A DNA stretch of 45,870 nt from Desulfobulbus propionicus (GCA_002746685.1 PDQK01000037.1:1-45870); one strand, 5' to 3'; counted from the first letter of the stretch, positions 8,854 to 19,161 are shown. Program-made: numbers and translations. Notes: generated by a model from the sequence alone, not told the origin.

Positions 8854-9981
8854 TTATTTAGAGGTTGGCGGCTCCGGACGAGGCAGATAGCCTACAGAGG
8901 CCCACTCTTTATATTCAGCGCGGAATTGCTGAATGTCTTTCCATACTTTTGCAAACATTTCGTCTTTGGCCGCTTCCTCGGCAGCCACTTCCTTCCAGGC
9001 GCCTTCAAAGGCAGCCAGCATTTCGTCGGACCAGTACATGGTTTTTACACCGTGCTGCTCTGCATTTTTACGCAGTACCTTGCCTTGCATGCCTTCGCTT
9101 AAGGCCAGGGAGCGCAGGGTCGCGGCCATACAGGTGGTTTCAATTAATGTTTGTTGCTCTTTATTCAGCTGATTCCATACATCCTTGTTGATCAGCAATT
9201 CCTGTACTGTGGAAGGCTGGTGCCAGCCAGGAAAGTAGTTGTATTGAGCAACCTTGTAGAACCCCAAAGGAACGTCGCATACTGGTTGGGAAAATTCCGT
9301 GGCATCAATGAGGCCTTTTTCCAGGGCCTGGAATATCTCCCCTGGAGGCAGCATGGTGACAGCGACACCTAATTTAGAAACAACCTTACCACCAATACCT
9401 GCGATCCGCATCTTGATGCCTTTCAGGTCTTCAGGTGAGTTAATGGGTTTGGTGAACCAGCCTGAGGTCTCGGCGCTGATGATCCCTGCTGGCAGCACCT
9501 TGACATTATATCCGTAGTGGTCATACATCTCCTGATACAGCTTCAGGCCATTGCCATAGTAATACCAGGCGATGTATTCAGCGGGTTCCGGGCCAAAGGG
9601 GAAGGAGCTGAACAGCACACTTGCAGGATTTTTACCTGCATAATAAAACGCAGCAGTGTAACCGGCGTTGGTTTTACCACTGCTCACGGTGTCCAATACT
9701 TCCAGCGGTGGGACGAGCTTGCCAGGCTCATAGAGCTTCATTTTTATGGTACCCTGGCTGGTATTGTTGATCCGGTCAGCAATAAAGCCGATGACGTCAT
9801 CCCCCAGTATCGGAACACTGAAAGGTACAGAACACGGTACCTTCAGCAGTACCTTTTTAGCCAGAGCCTGATTTACCACGCCCATGGTTAAGGCCAGCGC
9901 CAATGCCATGATCAGGCCAGTGCTGGTCATTCTGGGGAATGTTTTTGCTGTTTTCCTCTTGTGCTTCACCTGACTCCTCAT
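8854..9981 (-). CDS. dctP: TRAP transporter periplasmic solute-binding protein DctP (TakP/LctP-like)
   Basis: This 375-residue exported binding protein has a long signal peptide (about residues 1-41, cleavage near ALA-KK). The start is set by GGAGGAG just before the ATG. The mature part has the DctP pattern, with LKGIKMRIAGIGGKVVSKLG and LPPGEIFQALEKGLIDATEF followed by YNYFPGWHQPST. This resembles the TakP and LctP groups, which bind 2-oxo acids or lactate. With glcD and glcF upstream on the same strand, lactate, glycolate or a close relative is the likely ligand; this is inference. Confidence 0.93.
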   Translation of the reverse strand: MRSQVKHKRKTAKTFPRMTSTGLIMALALALTMGVVNQALAKKVLLKVPCSVPFSVPILGDDVIGFIADRINNTSQGTIKMKLYEPGKLVPPLEVLDTVSSGKTNAGYTAAFYYAGKNPASVLFSSFPFGPEPAEYIAWYYYGNGLKLYQEMYDHYGYNVKVLPAGIISAETSGWFTKPINSPEDLKGIKMRIAGIGGKVVSKLGVAVTMLPPGEIFQALEKGLIDATEFSQPVCDVPLGFYKVAQYNYFPGWHQPSTVQELLINKDVWNQLNKEQQTLIETTCMAATLRSLALSEGMQGKVLRKNAEQHGVKTMYWSDEMLAAFEGAWKEVAAEEAAKDEMFAKVWKDIQQFRAEYKEWASVGYLPRPEPPTSK

Positions 9982-10081
9982 TGTTTACTCCTCCAGCAAC
10001 AATAGTTGTTTAATCTGATCGCTCATCCCAATAGCACGCAGTTGAAATGGGGTCTTATCCGTAATTTTCCCCTGTGTCAAC

Positions 10082-11332
10082 CTATGTGGCTAAATTCTCC
10101 TCCACCAGCTGGACAGGGTGCACTATTTTGAGCACGTCTTCTGGTTTTTGATGGAGCCTGAGGTTTACATGACATCCAGGGCATCCCGTGGCCCAGAGCT
10201 GCGCGCCAGTCTCTTTTGCATGGGCTATCTTTTGAGCTTTAATTTTTGCCGAGATATCAGGATGCTCATAGGCAAAGGAACCACCACCTCCGCAGCAGGA
10301 GTCTGCATCAACCGCTGGGCGAAAATCCGTACCTGGCAGTTTTGCGATCAGCTCTTCCACCTTGTTGTGCACCCCTTGCGCGTTTCTCAGGTGGCATGGG
10401 TTGTGGTAGGTGACGGGCTTTACTGCTGCATTTTCACGCAAATGTGGCTTGAGCAGATCAAAATGATCATAGATAAATTCTGTGGCATCAAACACTTTTC
10501 TGGACAAGGCTTCTGCCTCATCCACTGGTTGCCCCAAAGACTTGAGCAAGCCCTTGTATCCATGACGCAAGGCAGAACCACAGGTGGCGCAGTCTGTGAG
10601 TACAGCCAGAGCAGCATCTTGGTTAAACAGAGCAATGTTGGTGTCGATATTTGCGGTGGCCTTGTCGGTCTCGCCATGGATAAATACTGGTAATGCGCAG
10701 CATACCTGATCTTTGGGGATAACCACGTCAAAGCCCATGGTTGTGAGGACACGCACTATGGACTTGCCGGTATCTTCAAATACATGATTGGTGGCACAAC
10801 CGGTGAAATAGAGTACCGTCCCGCGATACTCGCCTGCATGGGGATTTAACTCAGGGAGCTGGTCCCGAAAGGGACGGTGATTGAGCTTTGGCACCTGTTT
10901 CAGGTTATATCCACTGAGTTCCGTATCACGAAACAGTCCTTTCAGCGCTTTGTTGCGGCCAAAGCGTGCGACCCCAGCTGCCAGCTTGAGCTTTTTTTCA
11001 TCGCCAAGCAAATGATAAATAATGCGCAGCGGCCAGGTGGTACCCAGCTCTGCAGACAACGCGCTGCGCAGCTTCATGAAGAGCTGGTCATGGTGCAGGG
11101 AGCTGGGGCAGCTGGCAGCGCAGGTGCCGCACATCAAACATTTGGAGAACACCTCGCCAAGCGGGCTGGTGAGATCAAGTTTTTCTTCTGACACATAGCG
11201 GCTGAGCTGCACCTTGGACCTTGGGCTGACAGTTTCATCCAGGGTCGCCTGGTAGACCGGGCATTTTTCAAGACAGAGACCGCACCGAGCGCACTCCAGG
11301 GCCTCTGATCTGTCACATTGATGGAGATTCAT
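10082..11332 (-). CDS. glcF: (Fe-S) subunit of a GlcF/D-lactate dehydrogenase-type complex
   Basis: This 416-residue protein has two [4Fe-4S] motifs, CARCGLCLEKCP (C14, C17, C20, C24) and CLMCGTCAASCP (C65, C68, C71, C75). Two CCG cysteine-rich domains follow (FTGCATNH with CCALP; NPCHLRNAQ with DSCCGGGGSF). This is the layout of GlcF and related subunits, which take electrons from the FAD subunit and pass them on toward the quinone pool. It begins 9 bases after the glcD stop with GAGGA before its ATG, so the two are co-translated. Naming as glycolate rather than lactate oxidase is uncertain. Confidence 0.92.
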   Translation of the reverse strand: MNLHQCDRSEALECARCGLCLEKCPVYQATLDETVSPRSKVQLSRYVSEEKLDLTSPLGEVFSKCLMCGTCAASCPSSLHHDQLFMKLRSALSAELGTTWPLRIIYHLLGDEKKLKLAAGVARFGRNKALKGLFRDTELSGYNLKQVPKLNHRPFRDQLPELNPHAGEYRGTVLYFTGCATNHVFEDTGKSIVRVLTTMGFDVVIPKDQVCCALPVFIHGETDKATANIDTNIALFNQDAALAVLTDCATCGSALRHGYKGLLKSLGQPVDEAEALSRKVFDATEFIYDHFDLLKPHLRENAAVKPVTYHNPCHLRNAQGVHNKVEELIAKLPGTDFRPAVDADSCCGGGGSFAYEHPDISAKIKAQKIAHAKETGAQLWATGCPGCHVNLRLHQKPEDVLKIVHPVQLVEENLAT

Positions 11333-11341
11333 AGTTCCTCG

Positions 11342-12718
11342 CTATACAAACTTGCCTGGGTTCAAGAGGTTGTCCGGGTCAACTGACTGTTTAAGAAGAC
11401 GCATAAACTCCAGGGTATCCTTGCTCATGGACATGGAGAGAAACGATTTTTTGGCAAGCCCGATCCCATGTTCTCCAGAAAGGCAGCCGCCCATACTCAA
11501 GGCCAGTTCAAAGATTTTTTCCACAGCCTTTTCCACCCGCTGCCATTCTTCTTTGTTATTGATATCAGTGGATATGGTCGGATGCAGGTTGCCGTCACCA
11601 GCGTGGCCGACAATACTGATGTTCAAATCAAACTCGTCTGCAATTTTTCTACATCCACGGATCATCTCCGGAACCTTGCTCACCGGGACTGTGGCATCTT
11701 CAACCACTGTGGTTGGAGACGACTGGCTGATCAGTCCGTAAACCCTCCGTCTTCCCTGCCACAGCTCAGCAGCCTGTTCCTTGTTTTGTGCTATTACAAT
11801 ATCGTTAGCACCGTTTTCTTTAGCAATAGCGCCGATCTCATGGATTTCTTTTGCAACCTGTTCTTCAGAGCCGTCCACATCCACCAGCAAGATGCCTTCT
11901 GCATCACGTGGGAGACCAAGGTTCATGTTGTCTTCAATGAGGTTGATGGTAATATTATCCATGAGCTCCAGGGCAGCAGGTAAGATGCCCTGGCTGATCA
12001 CCTGGGAAACGGTTTTTGCCGTATCATTGAGATCGTTATATACCATCATGGCTGTACGGATCGCTTTGGGGGCGGGCATAATTTTCAAGGTCGCTTCAGT
12101 GACAATGCCCAGGGTGCCTTCAGATCCGCAAAAAAGCCCGGCAGGACGGTAGCCGGTCACGTCCTTGACATTGGGGCTCCCCATCTTAACCACCTTACCC
12201 GATGCCAGCACCACCTCTAGCCCCAGAATATAATCAATGGTTACCCCATATTTCAGGCACCTGGGACCACCCGCATTTTCAGCGATGTTGCCGCCAATGG
12301 TGGAGATCATAAAGCTGCTGGGGTCAGGGGGATAAAAATAGCCGTGGGGGGCAAGGGCTTTTTGCAGGGCACCGTTTATCACCCCTGGCTGCACCACCGC
12401 ATAACGGTCTTCAGGAGCGATGTGTATGATCTGGTTCATTTTGGTCAGGCAGAGCACTATGCCGCCTTGTACCGGAATGGAACCACCGCTCAGGTTGGTT
12501 CCTGCGCCGCGCGCCGTGACCGGAAGTTTTTCTGTGCTGGCGACCTGCATGATTGCTGAAACTTCAGCAGTTGTTTTGGGAAAAACAATCGCCCATGCGC
12601 TGGCTTCTTCGATGTAGGAGTCATAAGAATGGGCAGCTATGGTGGCTGGATCGTCTTTACAACGATCAGCGCCCACAATCTCAATTAAAGCGGTTTTTAT
12701 TTTTGGGGAGAGCATCAT
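11342..12718 (-). CDS. glcD: FAD-linked oxidase, GlcD/D-lactate dehydrogenase type
   Basis: This flavoprotein oxidises a 2-hydroxy acid. Residues about 35-215 form the PCMH FAD domain (VTARGAGTNLSGGS, then ENAGGPRCLKYGVT). The C-terminal substrate domain ends with GCLSGEHGIGLAKKSF. From ATG 12718 the protein has 458 residues, normal for GlcD. The frame stays open to 12865, but that upstream part has no family resemblance and reaches the gltD remnant, so I place the start at MMLSPKIK. No clear ribosome site is visible there, so the start is less sure than the gene. Confidence 0.92.
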   Translation of the reverse strand: MMLSPKIKTALIEIVGADRCKDDPATIAAHSYDSYIEEASAWAIVFPKTTAEVSAIMQVASTEKLPVTARGAGTNLSGGSIPVQGGIVLCLTKMNQIIHIAPEDRYAVVQPGVINGALQKALAPHGYFYPPDPSSFMISTIGGNIAENAGGPRCLKYGVTIDYILGLEVVLASGKVVKMGSPNVKDVTGYRPAGLFCGSEGTLGIVTEATLKIMPAPKAIRTAMMVYNDLNDTAKTVSQVISQGILPAALELMDNITINLIEDNMNLGLPRDAEGILLVDVDGSEEQVAKEIHEIGAIAKENGANDIVIAQNKEQAAELWQGRRRVYGLISQSSPTTVVEDATVPVSKVPEMIRGCRKIADEFDLNISIVGHAGDGNLHPTISTDINNKEEWQRVEKAVEKIFELALSMGGCLSGEHGIGLAKKSFLSMSMSKDTLEFMRLLKQSVDPDNLLNPGKFV

Positions 12719-12873
12719 ATATTTATTATTGTCGTGATGATTGTGATCGATTGGCCGATATGAGTGTTCATTTAATACTGGAAGCTGGTTGAGTAAAGTC
12801 TGATAACGTTTTGATACAAAAAAGTGGGACTGAAAAAGACAGGGACCTCCAGAAGTGCCAAACAAGGCATCTT

Positions 12874-13345
<472 letters not shown>

Positions 13346-14644
13346 ATGCAAATTGCCACTACCCATAAAAATACCGATTTTGATGCCCTTGCATCCATAT
13401 TAGCTGCAACGTTGGTTTATCCAGATTGTGTAGCCGTCTGTCCCAAGCATGTCAATCCCAATGTAAAACGGTTTCTGGCCTTGCATAAGACTGCTTTTAC
13501 CCTGGTGCTGCCCAACGAGATCAACCTGGATGAAGTGGACAGCCTCATCGTTGCAGATACCAACCAGTGGAGCCGTCTTGACCGGATGGATGGACTTAGG
13601 GATCGGCTTGATTTAGATATTATACTTTGGGATCACCATATGGGCATTGGTGACATCAATCCCCAGTGGCAGCGAGTGGAAAAGATAGGGGCCACCATTA
13701 CCCTGTTTATCCAGGAGATTCAGGAGCGCGAGCTGGAGTTGACCCCTTTGCTGGCCACCGTGTTCCTGCTTGGCCTTTATGAGGATACTGGCCAGCTCAC
13801 CTTTAACTCCACCACTCCTGCCGATGCACGGGCAGCAGCGTTCTTGCTGGAGCAGGGAGCAGACCTGGACATTGCGGTGGAGTTCCTGAACATGGCCTAT
13901 GGTGAGACCCAGAAAAAAGTACTGTTTAGCTTGATACGGGATGCTGAGGAGCTGGACATTAAGGGACATCATGTGTACATCGGCGTGGTGTGGGTCGAGA
14001 AATATACAGAGCTGGCCATGGTTGTTCAGCTGTACCGCAAGATTGTCAATGCGGAAGCTGTCTTTGTTATTTTTGTCAATACAGACGGTTCCATGTTTAT
14101 TATAGGCAGAAGTGGGGTTGCTGATATCAATGTAAATAAGGTGCTGGCACCGTTTGGTGGAGGTGGACACCCTGGAGCAGGCTCAGCAATGTTGCGGGAT
14201 GTGGATTTTCCTCCTGGTCAACTGCGGCAACAGATCATTACCACCCTTAAAGAGGACAGGGCAGGACATGCCCTGGTAGCGGACATGATGTCCTTTCCTG
14301 TCACCACGATCACGCCGGATACCCTCATGCATCAGGTACGTTCCATTATGGCGCAGAAAAAGATACGGGGAATTGTGGTTGCTGATGAGTTGGGGATGCA
14401 CGGCATTATCGTGCTCTGGGATTTAAAAAAGCTGAAGCAGGAAAAACAATGGCAGAGCCCGGTGGTGGCCTTTATGAGCCGCGAGGTGGTTACTATCGCT
14501 CCTGATGCCCAGGCCAGTGAAGCAGCCGAGCTGATGGTAGAGAAAGGTATTGGTCACCTGCCGGTTCAGCAAGGGAAAAATATTATCGGTATTGTGACCC
14601 GTACAGATGTGATTAATTACCTGTACGGGATGTTACCGGATTAG
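13346..14644 (+). CDS. DHH family phosphoesterase with tandem CBS domains
   Basis: Residues 1-290 form a DHH/DHHA1 phosphoesterase. Motif I has H7, D11 and D13 (HKNTDFDA); motif II has D71 (VADTNQ); motif III is D96-H97-H98; motif IV has D147 (LYEDTG); the DHHA1 signature GGGGHPGAG is at 271-279. Residues 311-366 and 373-430 are two CBS domains, likely an adenine-nucleotide sensor. Relatives cleave small phosphodiesters or short oligonucleotides. In some bacteria the same DHH-CBS part is fused in front of a poly(A)/CCA polymerase; here the polymerase (pcnB) is a separate gene 18 kb away. The natural substrate is unknown. Confidence 0.9.
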   Translation: MQIATTHKNTDFDALASILAATLVYPDCVAVCPKHVNPNVKRFLALHKTAFTLVLPNEINLDEVDSLIVADTNQWSRLDRMDGLRDRLDLDIILWDHHMGIGDINPQWQRVEKIGATITLFIQEIQERELELTPLLATVFLLGLYEDTGQLTFNSTTPADARAAAFLLEQGADLDIAVEFLNMAYGETQKKVLFSLIRDAEELDIKGHHVYIGVVWVEKYTELAMVVQLYRKIVNAEAVFVIFVNTDGSMFIIGRSGVADINVNKVLAPFGGGGHPGAGSAMLRDVDFPPGQLRQQIITTLKEDRAGHALVADMMSFPVTTITPDTLMHQVRSIMAQKKIRGIVVADELGMHGIIVLWDLKKLKQEKQWQSPVVAFMSREVVTIAPDAQASEAAELMVEKGIGHLPVQQGKNIIGIVTRTDVINYLYGMLPD

Positions 14645-14663
14645 CAGCAAGAGCTGCTTTGTT
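14643..14663 (+). terminator. Weak terminator-like hairpin after the DHH-CBS gene
   Basis: A 6-bp perfect stem AGCAGC/GCTGCT with loop AAGA overlaps the stop codon and is followed by a short interrupted T tract. It lies between convergent genes. Confidence 0.4.
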
Positions 14664-14677
14664 ATGCAAGAACGCTT

Positions 14678-15019
14678 TTAACCTGGAGGCCACTGCATAT
14701 TTCTACCGCCTAAAATATGCATGTGGATGTGGAACACTGTTTGCCCTGCCTGTGCACCATTGTTGAACACGACCCGGTACTGTTCAACCCCCTCTTGAGC
14801 GGCAATGTCGCCGCCGATGCGCATGATTTTTCCCATGAGTTGCTCATCTTCTGATGTAATAGCCGCCGGTCCCTTGATGTGCTTTTTGGGGATAACCAGA
14901 AAATGCACTGGAGCCTGTGGCGCGATATCACGAAAAACGAGAACCTCATCATCTTCATACAGTTTGTCTGCCGGTATCTCACCGGCAACTATTTTACAAA
15001 AAATACAATCTTCTGCCAT
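14678..15019 (-). CDS. HIT family nucleotide hydrolase (HinT-like)
   Basis: This 113-residue protein opens with the typical CIFCKIVAGEIP and carries the histidine triad HIHMHI near its C-terminus, preceded by NNGAQAGQTVFH. HinT-type proteins hydrolyse adenosine phosphoramidates and aminoacyl-adenylates. The frame extends 9 codons upstream, but GAGG spaced 8 bases before ATG 15019 and the family N-terminus (MAEDCIFC) fix the start. Confidence 0.95.
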   Translation of the reverse strand: MAEDCIFCKIVAGEIPADKLYEDDEVLVFRDIAPQAPVHFLVIPKKHIKGPAAITSEDEQLMGKIMRIGGDIAAQEGVEQYRVVFNNGAQAGQTVFHIHMHILGGRNMQWPPG

Positions 15020-15064
15020 AGTGTTACCCTCTTTTTTTAGGTTCACACCCTGGTCTATCCAGGG

Positions 15065-15676
15065 TTATTTTTTCTGCTCCTGGGGGCGGAGGCTTACAGT
15101 TAGCACATTATTTTGACCAGTAATGTTCGTCGGCACCATGATTAAGGGGATGGGACGATTATCAATGGAAAAAATGCTTAAATCAAGCGGATCAATGGCT
15201 ATGGGGTACTCTTTCCCACCCATGGCGTTAAAGAGCGGCTGGGTGGATGCTGCTGCAGGTGGTTCTGACTTTGGGGGGAAGGTGGGGGTCACGTAGAGTG
15301 TTTGTGCGGCAGCATCAAAACGGGTGTGCAGATCGCACGTTATCGGCACATTGACCTCACCGAATTTCAGGCGAATATTTTGCCCCGCGATTTTGGTGGC
15401 TATTGCTACATTGTTCCCTTGAATAACCCCTTGAAGCGAGAGTATATTGTTGTTAATGCGCAGTGAATGAATGGCGGTGATCAATATTTGTCCAGCTATT
15501 TCAGCCTGGTTGGTTTCTACCGGGAAGGGAAGCATCGCTCGTAGCGATGTAAGGAGAGCTTTGGCCGGCAGGGTTATCTCGATATCCTGGGGTTGCTGTG
15601 CGTGTTCTGCGGATACGGTGATTGATGACCCCAAACCGAAAAAAACAAGAAAAAGAGTAAGGAGCAGCTGTTTCAT
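15065..15676 (-). CDS. Exported protein of unknown function
   Basis: This 203-residue protein has a clear signal peptide (about 1-23, cleavage after VSA). The mature part alternates hydrophobic and polar residues in a pattern suggesting a beta-rich periplasmic domain (QGVIQGNNVAIATKIAGQNIRLKFGEV). A Pro/Ala-rich linker near residue 135 precedes a C-terminal part. No cysteine pair or lipobox is seen. I do not recognise a family. It lies just upstream of the HIT gene on the same strand, which may be chance. Confidence 0.7.
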   Translation of the reverse strand: MKQLLLTLFLVFFGLGSSITVSAEHAQQPQDIEITLPAKALLTSLRAMLPFPVETNQAEIAGQILITAIHSLRINNNILSLQGVIQGNNVAIATKIAGQNIRLKFGEVNVPITCDLHTRFDAAAQTLYVTPTFPPKSEPPAAASTQPLFNAMGGKEYPIAIDPLDLSIFSIDNRPIPLIMVPTNITGQNNVLTVSLRPQEQKK

Positions 15677-15774
15677 AAGGAATTTTGCTTAAGGTTGAAC
15701 AGGGGTTCTATTGTGTAGTGTTACTTTACCTGCTTTTGTAAAGATCGCAAGTAACCAGAGCAAAAGGGGCAAGA

Positions 15775-17196
15775 ATGATGAGCATGCAGCCTGGGAATAA
15801 TCCACCAAAAAGACCCGGCATTGGCAAGACCATACCTGGAGAGGTGACCCTGGTGATGGACAGAGAGTGCTGTCTACACGGGGCTCCCCCAGAGTTGACC
15901 AAGGCTATCAGCTCAGCCCTGACCATTGATAATCCTAAATATACGGCTGCAAAACGCTACGGTCGCTGGATCGGCAAACAGCTCAAACCGACCCTGACTT
16001 TTTTTACGAACAAGGGCAATACACTCTGTTTTCCTCGGGGGTACGGTAACCATGCAGTGCTTAAGTGTCGCGCACTCACCGGACGTTCACCTAGGATTAT
16101 TGACAAACGCAGGTTGCTGGAACCGCTCGCAGTTACTTTTCAGGGCACTTTGCGGCCCTATCAGCAGCGTGCCGTGGAGGCGGTGTGCAACCACTCTTTT
16201 GGAGTGCTGGAAGCTGGTACCGGCTCCGGAAAAACCGTGATGGCCCTGGATATTATCGCCAGGCGCAGGCAGCCAACGGTCATTATCGTCCATTCCAAAG
16301 AATTGCTTATGCAATGGAAAGAGCGTATCTGTCAGTTTTTAGACGTTGAAGCCGGGCAGGCTGGCGGCGGCATTGTTGCTATCAAACCGATCACTGTGGC
16401 CATCGTCAATACTGCAAGAAAACACCTGGATACTCTGCCCCAACAGTTTGGGCACCTGGTTGTGGATGAATGTCACCGGGTGCCGGCGAGCCTGTTCACC
16501 GATGTGGTATCTGCCTTTGATTGCCATTACATGCTCGGGCTTTCTGCCACTGCTTTTCGCCGTGAGGATGGGATGACCAAGCTTATCTATACCTACATGG
16601 GAGACCGGGTGCATAAGGTGGATGGCGGAGCACTTGCAGCAAGTGGCGCGGTGGTTGTGCCTGAGCTGGTACAGCGGCCTACCAGTTTTTCCTATAGGTA
16701 CCGTGGGGAATACTCCAAGCTGATCAAGGCCCTTGCCAGGGATAAGGAGCGTAATACACAGATCGCTGCGGACATAGCTGAACTGGTGAAACAGGGGAAT
16801 GAAGGCACTATCCTGCTGGTCTCTGATCGGGTAGCCCACTGTGCAGTGCTGGTAGACCAACTCCAGCCTTCCAGTGTTCGGGCAGAACTTTTGACTGGAC
16901 AAGTCGGCAAAGAGCAGCGCGAACAGATTGTACAAGATGTCCTTGACGGCAAGGTTGATGTGCTGGCGTCCACAATCCAGCTCATCGGGGAGGGATTTGA
17001 TTGTCCAGGGCTCACTACGCTGGTACTGGCAACGCCAATCAAGTTCGAAGGTCGGCTGCTTCAGGTTGTGGGCAGGATCATGCGCCCGGCTCCGGGGAAG
17101 AAAGCCCTGGTTCTTGATTATGTTGATGAGCGGATTGGTCTTTTGGCTCGCTCCGCTGCCAAACGTTGTGAGTTATTTGAAAAATGGAGCCAATAA
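15775..17196 (+). CDS. DEAD/DEAH-box helicase, SF2 (XPB/RAD25-like)
   Basis: This 473-residue superfamily 2 helicase has Walker A GTGSGKT at about 147-153, the DECH Walker B near 231-234, motif III LSAT, and a C-terminal helicase domain ending with ASTIQLIGEGFDCPGL and the motif VI region QVVGRIMRP. The roughly 100-residue N-terminal part resembles the damage-recognition-like extension of RAD25/XPB-type bacterial helicases. ATP-driven DNA (or RNA) unwinding is the family role; the specific pathway is not clear. AAGGGG lies before two adjacent ATG codons. Confidence 0.92.
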   Translation: MMSMQPGNNPPKRPGIGKTIPGEVTLVMDRECCLHGAPPELTKAISSALTIDNPKYTAAKRYGRWIGKQLKPTLTFFTNKGNTLCFPRGYGNHAVLKCRALTGRSPRIIDKRRLLEPLAVTFQGTLRPYQQRAVEAVCNHSFGVLEAGTGSGKTVMALDIIARRRQPTVIIVHSKELLMQWKERICQFLDVEAGQAGGGIVAIKPITVAIVNTARKHLDTLPQQFGHLVVDECHRVPASLFTDVVSAFDCHYMLGLSATAFRREDGMTKLIYTYMGDRVHKVDGGALAASGAVVVPELVQRPTSFSYRYRGEYSKLIKALARDKERNTQIAADIAELVKQGNEGTILLVSDRVAHCAVLVDQLQPSSVRAELLTGQVGKEQREQIVQDVLDGKVDVLASTIQLIGEGFDCPGLTTLVLATPIKFEGRLLQVVGRIMRPAPGKKALVLDYVDERIGLLARSAAKRCELFEKWSQ

Positions 17197-17352
17197 GTAT
17201 TTTCCATCGAACTTCCCCAGTATTGCTGTTATCCTGCTTGTGTTTTTATTCGCTATCCTGTAGATTCAGGGCTTTTTTATCATCATTCTGTTAATAGATT
17301 TCCCCCAATAATCCCAAGGTAGAGCAATGCCCTTCACAGGACGACATGTATT

Positions 17353-19152
17353 ATGGAACAGAACAAGATTAGAAATGTGGCAATAATTGCTCACGTTGAC
17401 CATGGCAAAACCACCCTGGTGGATCAGCTGTTCAGACAGAGCGGCATGTTCCGTGATAACCAGCAAGTGGCAGAGCGGTTGATGGACTCCATGGATCTGG
17501 AGCGGGAGCGGGGGATTACCATTGCTTCCAAGAATGGTTCTTATCTTCATAACGACTATAAGATCAATATCATCGACACTCCTGGTCATGCCGATTTCGG
17601 CGGACAGGTTGAGCGGGTGCTGCGCATGGCCGATGGTGCGGTGTTACTGGTGGATGCCCAGGAAGGTCCAATGCCCCAAACCTTTTTCGTGGTAAAAAAG
17701 GCGCTTGCTGCAGGGCTGCCCATCCTGGTGGTGGTTAACAAGATCGATAAACCTGCTGCCCGCTGTGATTGGGTGGTTGACCAGGTATTTGATATGCTGG
17801 CCCGGCTGGATGCACCTGATGATGTCCTGGATTTTCCAGTAATCTATGCTTCAGCAAAGGCCGGATATGCGATCAACGAGCTGGATGATCCCGTGGATGA
17901 CACAACAGGCATGGCTGTTGTGTCTGATATGATTATCGAGCATGTGCCACCACCACAGGGTGACCCGGAAGCACCCCTCCAGATGCAGGTCAATACCATT
18001 GATTATTCCCAATACATGGGACGCCTCGGGATAGGCAAGGTTATAAACGGTCGGCTTTCCATAAACGACAACCTGGCAGTGGCAAGACGTGATGGCTCTG
18101 TTACCCCGGTTCGGATAAACAAGATTTTTCTCTTTGATGGCGACCAGAAGGTTCCTGCTGAAAGTGCTACCGTGGGAGAGATTGTTGCTGTTGCTGGTAT
18201 GGAGGATGTGACCGTCGGGGTAACCTTTACCGACCCTGAATACCCCCGGCCCATGCCGCTGATTGAGATTGATCCGCCAACCATCTCCATGAACTTTATT
18301 CCCAATGATTCCCCTTTCGCTGGTCTGGATGGAAAATATGTGACCTCCCGTCATCTGGAAGATCGTCTTAACCGGGAAATCCTGGCTGATGTTGCCCTGC
18401 AGGTGGAGCATTTAACCGAAGGTGTGGGGTTTAAGGTCTCAGGTAGAGGGGAGCTGCATCTTTCCATTCTTATAGAGAAAATGCGCCGCGAGGATTACGA
18501 GTTTCAGGTCACCAAGCCCCAGGTTATCATGCGTGAGGAGGGTGGGGTTACCTTGGAACCCTATGAGGAGCTTTCCGTTGATGTGGATGAGCAGTATCAG
18601 GGTATCGTGATTGAAAAGCTGGGTAAGCTGAAAGGGGTATTGCTGGATTTACAAGTGGAAAACCAGATGGCCAAGATGAAGTTCAAGGTGCCCACCCGGG
18701 GCTTACTTGGCTACCGCTCCCAGTTTTTGACCGACACCCGGGGGATGGGGGTAATGAATTACGTCTTTGCTGAGTGGGGGCCCTATGCTGGTGAGCTGCA
18801 ACAGCGTATCAATGGTGTGATGGTGGTAAAAGAGACGTCCACCTCAGTGGCCTATGCACTGTTTAATCTCCAGGAGCGTGGCAAGCTGTTTATTGGCCCT
18901 GGGGTTGATACCTACCAAGGGCAGATTATAGGGGAAAATTGTCGTCCTGCTGATCTTGTTGTCAACCCGGCCAAGGGCAAGAAGCTGACCAATGTCCGCG
19001 CTTCTGGTTCTGATGATGCGGTTATTTTAACCCCTCCAACGGACATGAGTCTGGAAGAATGCATTGCCTACATCAATGATGACGAGCTGGTGGAGATAAC
19101 CCCTAAAGCAGTGCGTCTTAGAAAGAAGACCGGGGTGCGAGTACGCGGATAA
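17353..19152 (+). CDS. typA: Translational GTPase TypA/BipA
   Basis: This 599-residue ribosome-associated GTPase has the P-loop AHVDHGKTT near residue 14, the switch II segment DTPGHADFGG, NKID, and the C-terminal BipA domain (KVPTRGLLGYRSQFLTDTRG). It assists ribosome assembly and translation under stress or cold. Length and domain order are normal. A ribosome site for the following miniprotein overlaps its stop codon. Confidence 0.98.
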   Translation: MEQNKIRNVAIIAHVDHGKTTLVDQLFRQSGMFRDNQQVAERLMDSMDLERERGITIASKNGSYLHNDYKINIIDTPGHADFGGQVERVLRMADGAVLLVDAQEGPMPQTFFVVKKALAAGLPILVVVNKIDKPAARCDWVVDQVFDMLARLDAPDDVLDFPVIYASAKAGYAINELDDPVDDTTGMAVVSDMIIEHVPPPQGDPEAPLQMQVNTIDYSQYMGRLGIGKVINGRLSINDNLAVARRDGSVTPVRINKIFLFDGDQKVPAESATVGEIVAVAGMEDVTVGVTFTDPEYPRPMPLIEIDPPTISMNFIPNDSPFAGLDGKYVTSRHLEDRLNREILADVALQVEHLTEGVGFKVSGRGELHLSILIEKMRREDYEFQVTKPQVIMREEGGVTLEPYEELSVDVDEQYQGIVIEKLGKLKGVLLDLQVENQMAKMKFKVPTRGLLGYRSQFLTDTRGMGVMNYVFAEWGPYAGELQQRINGVMVVKETSTSVAYALFNLQERGKLFIGPGVDTYQGQIIGENCRPADLVVNPAKGKKLTNVRASGSDDAVILTPPTDMSLEECIAYINDDELVEITPKAVRLRKKTGVRVRG

Positions 19153-19161
19153 GGAGAGGAT

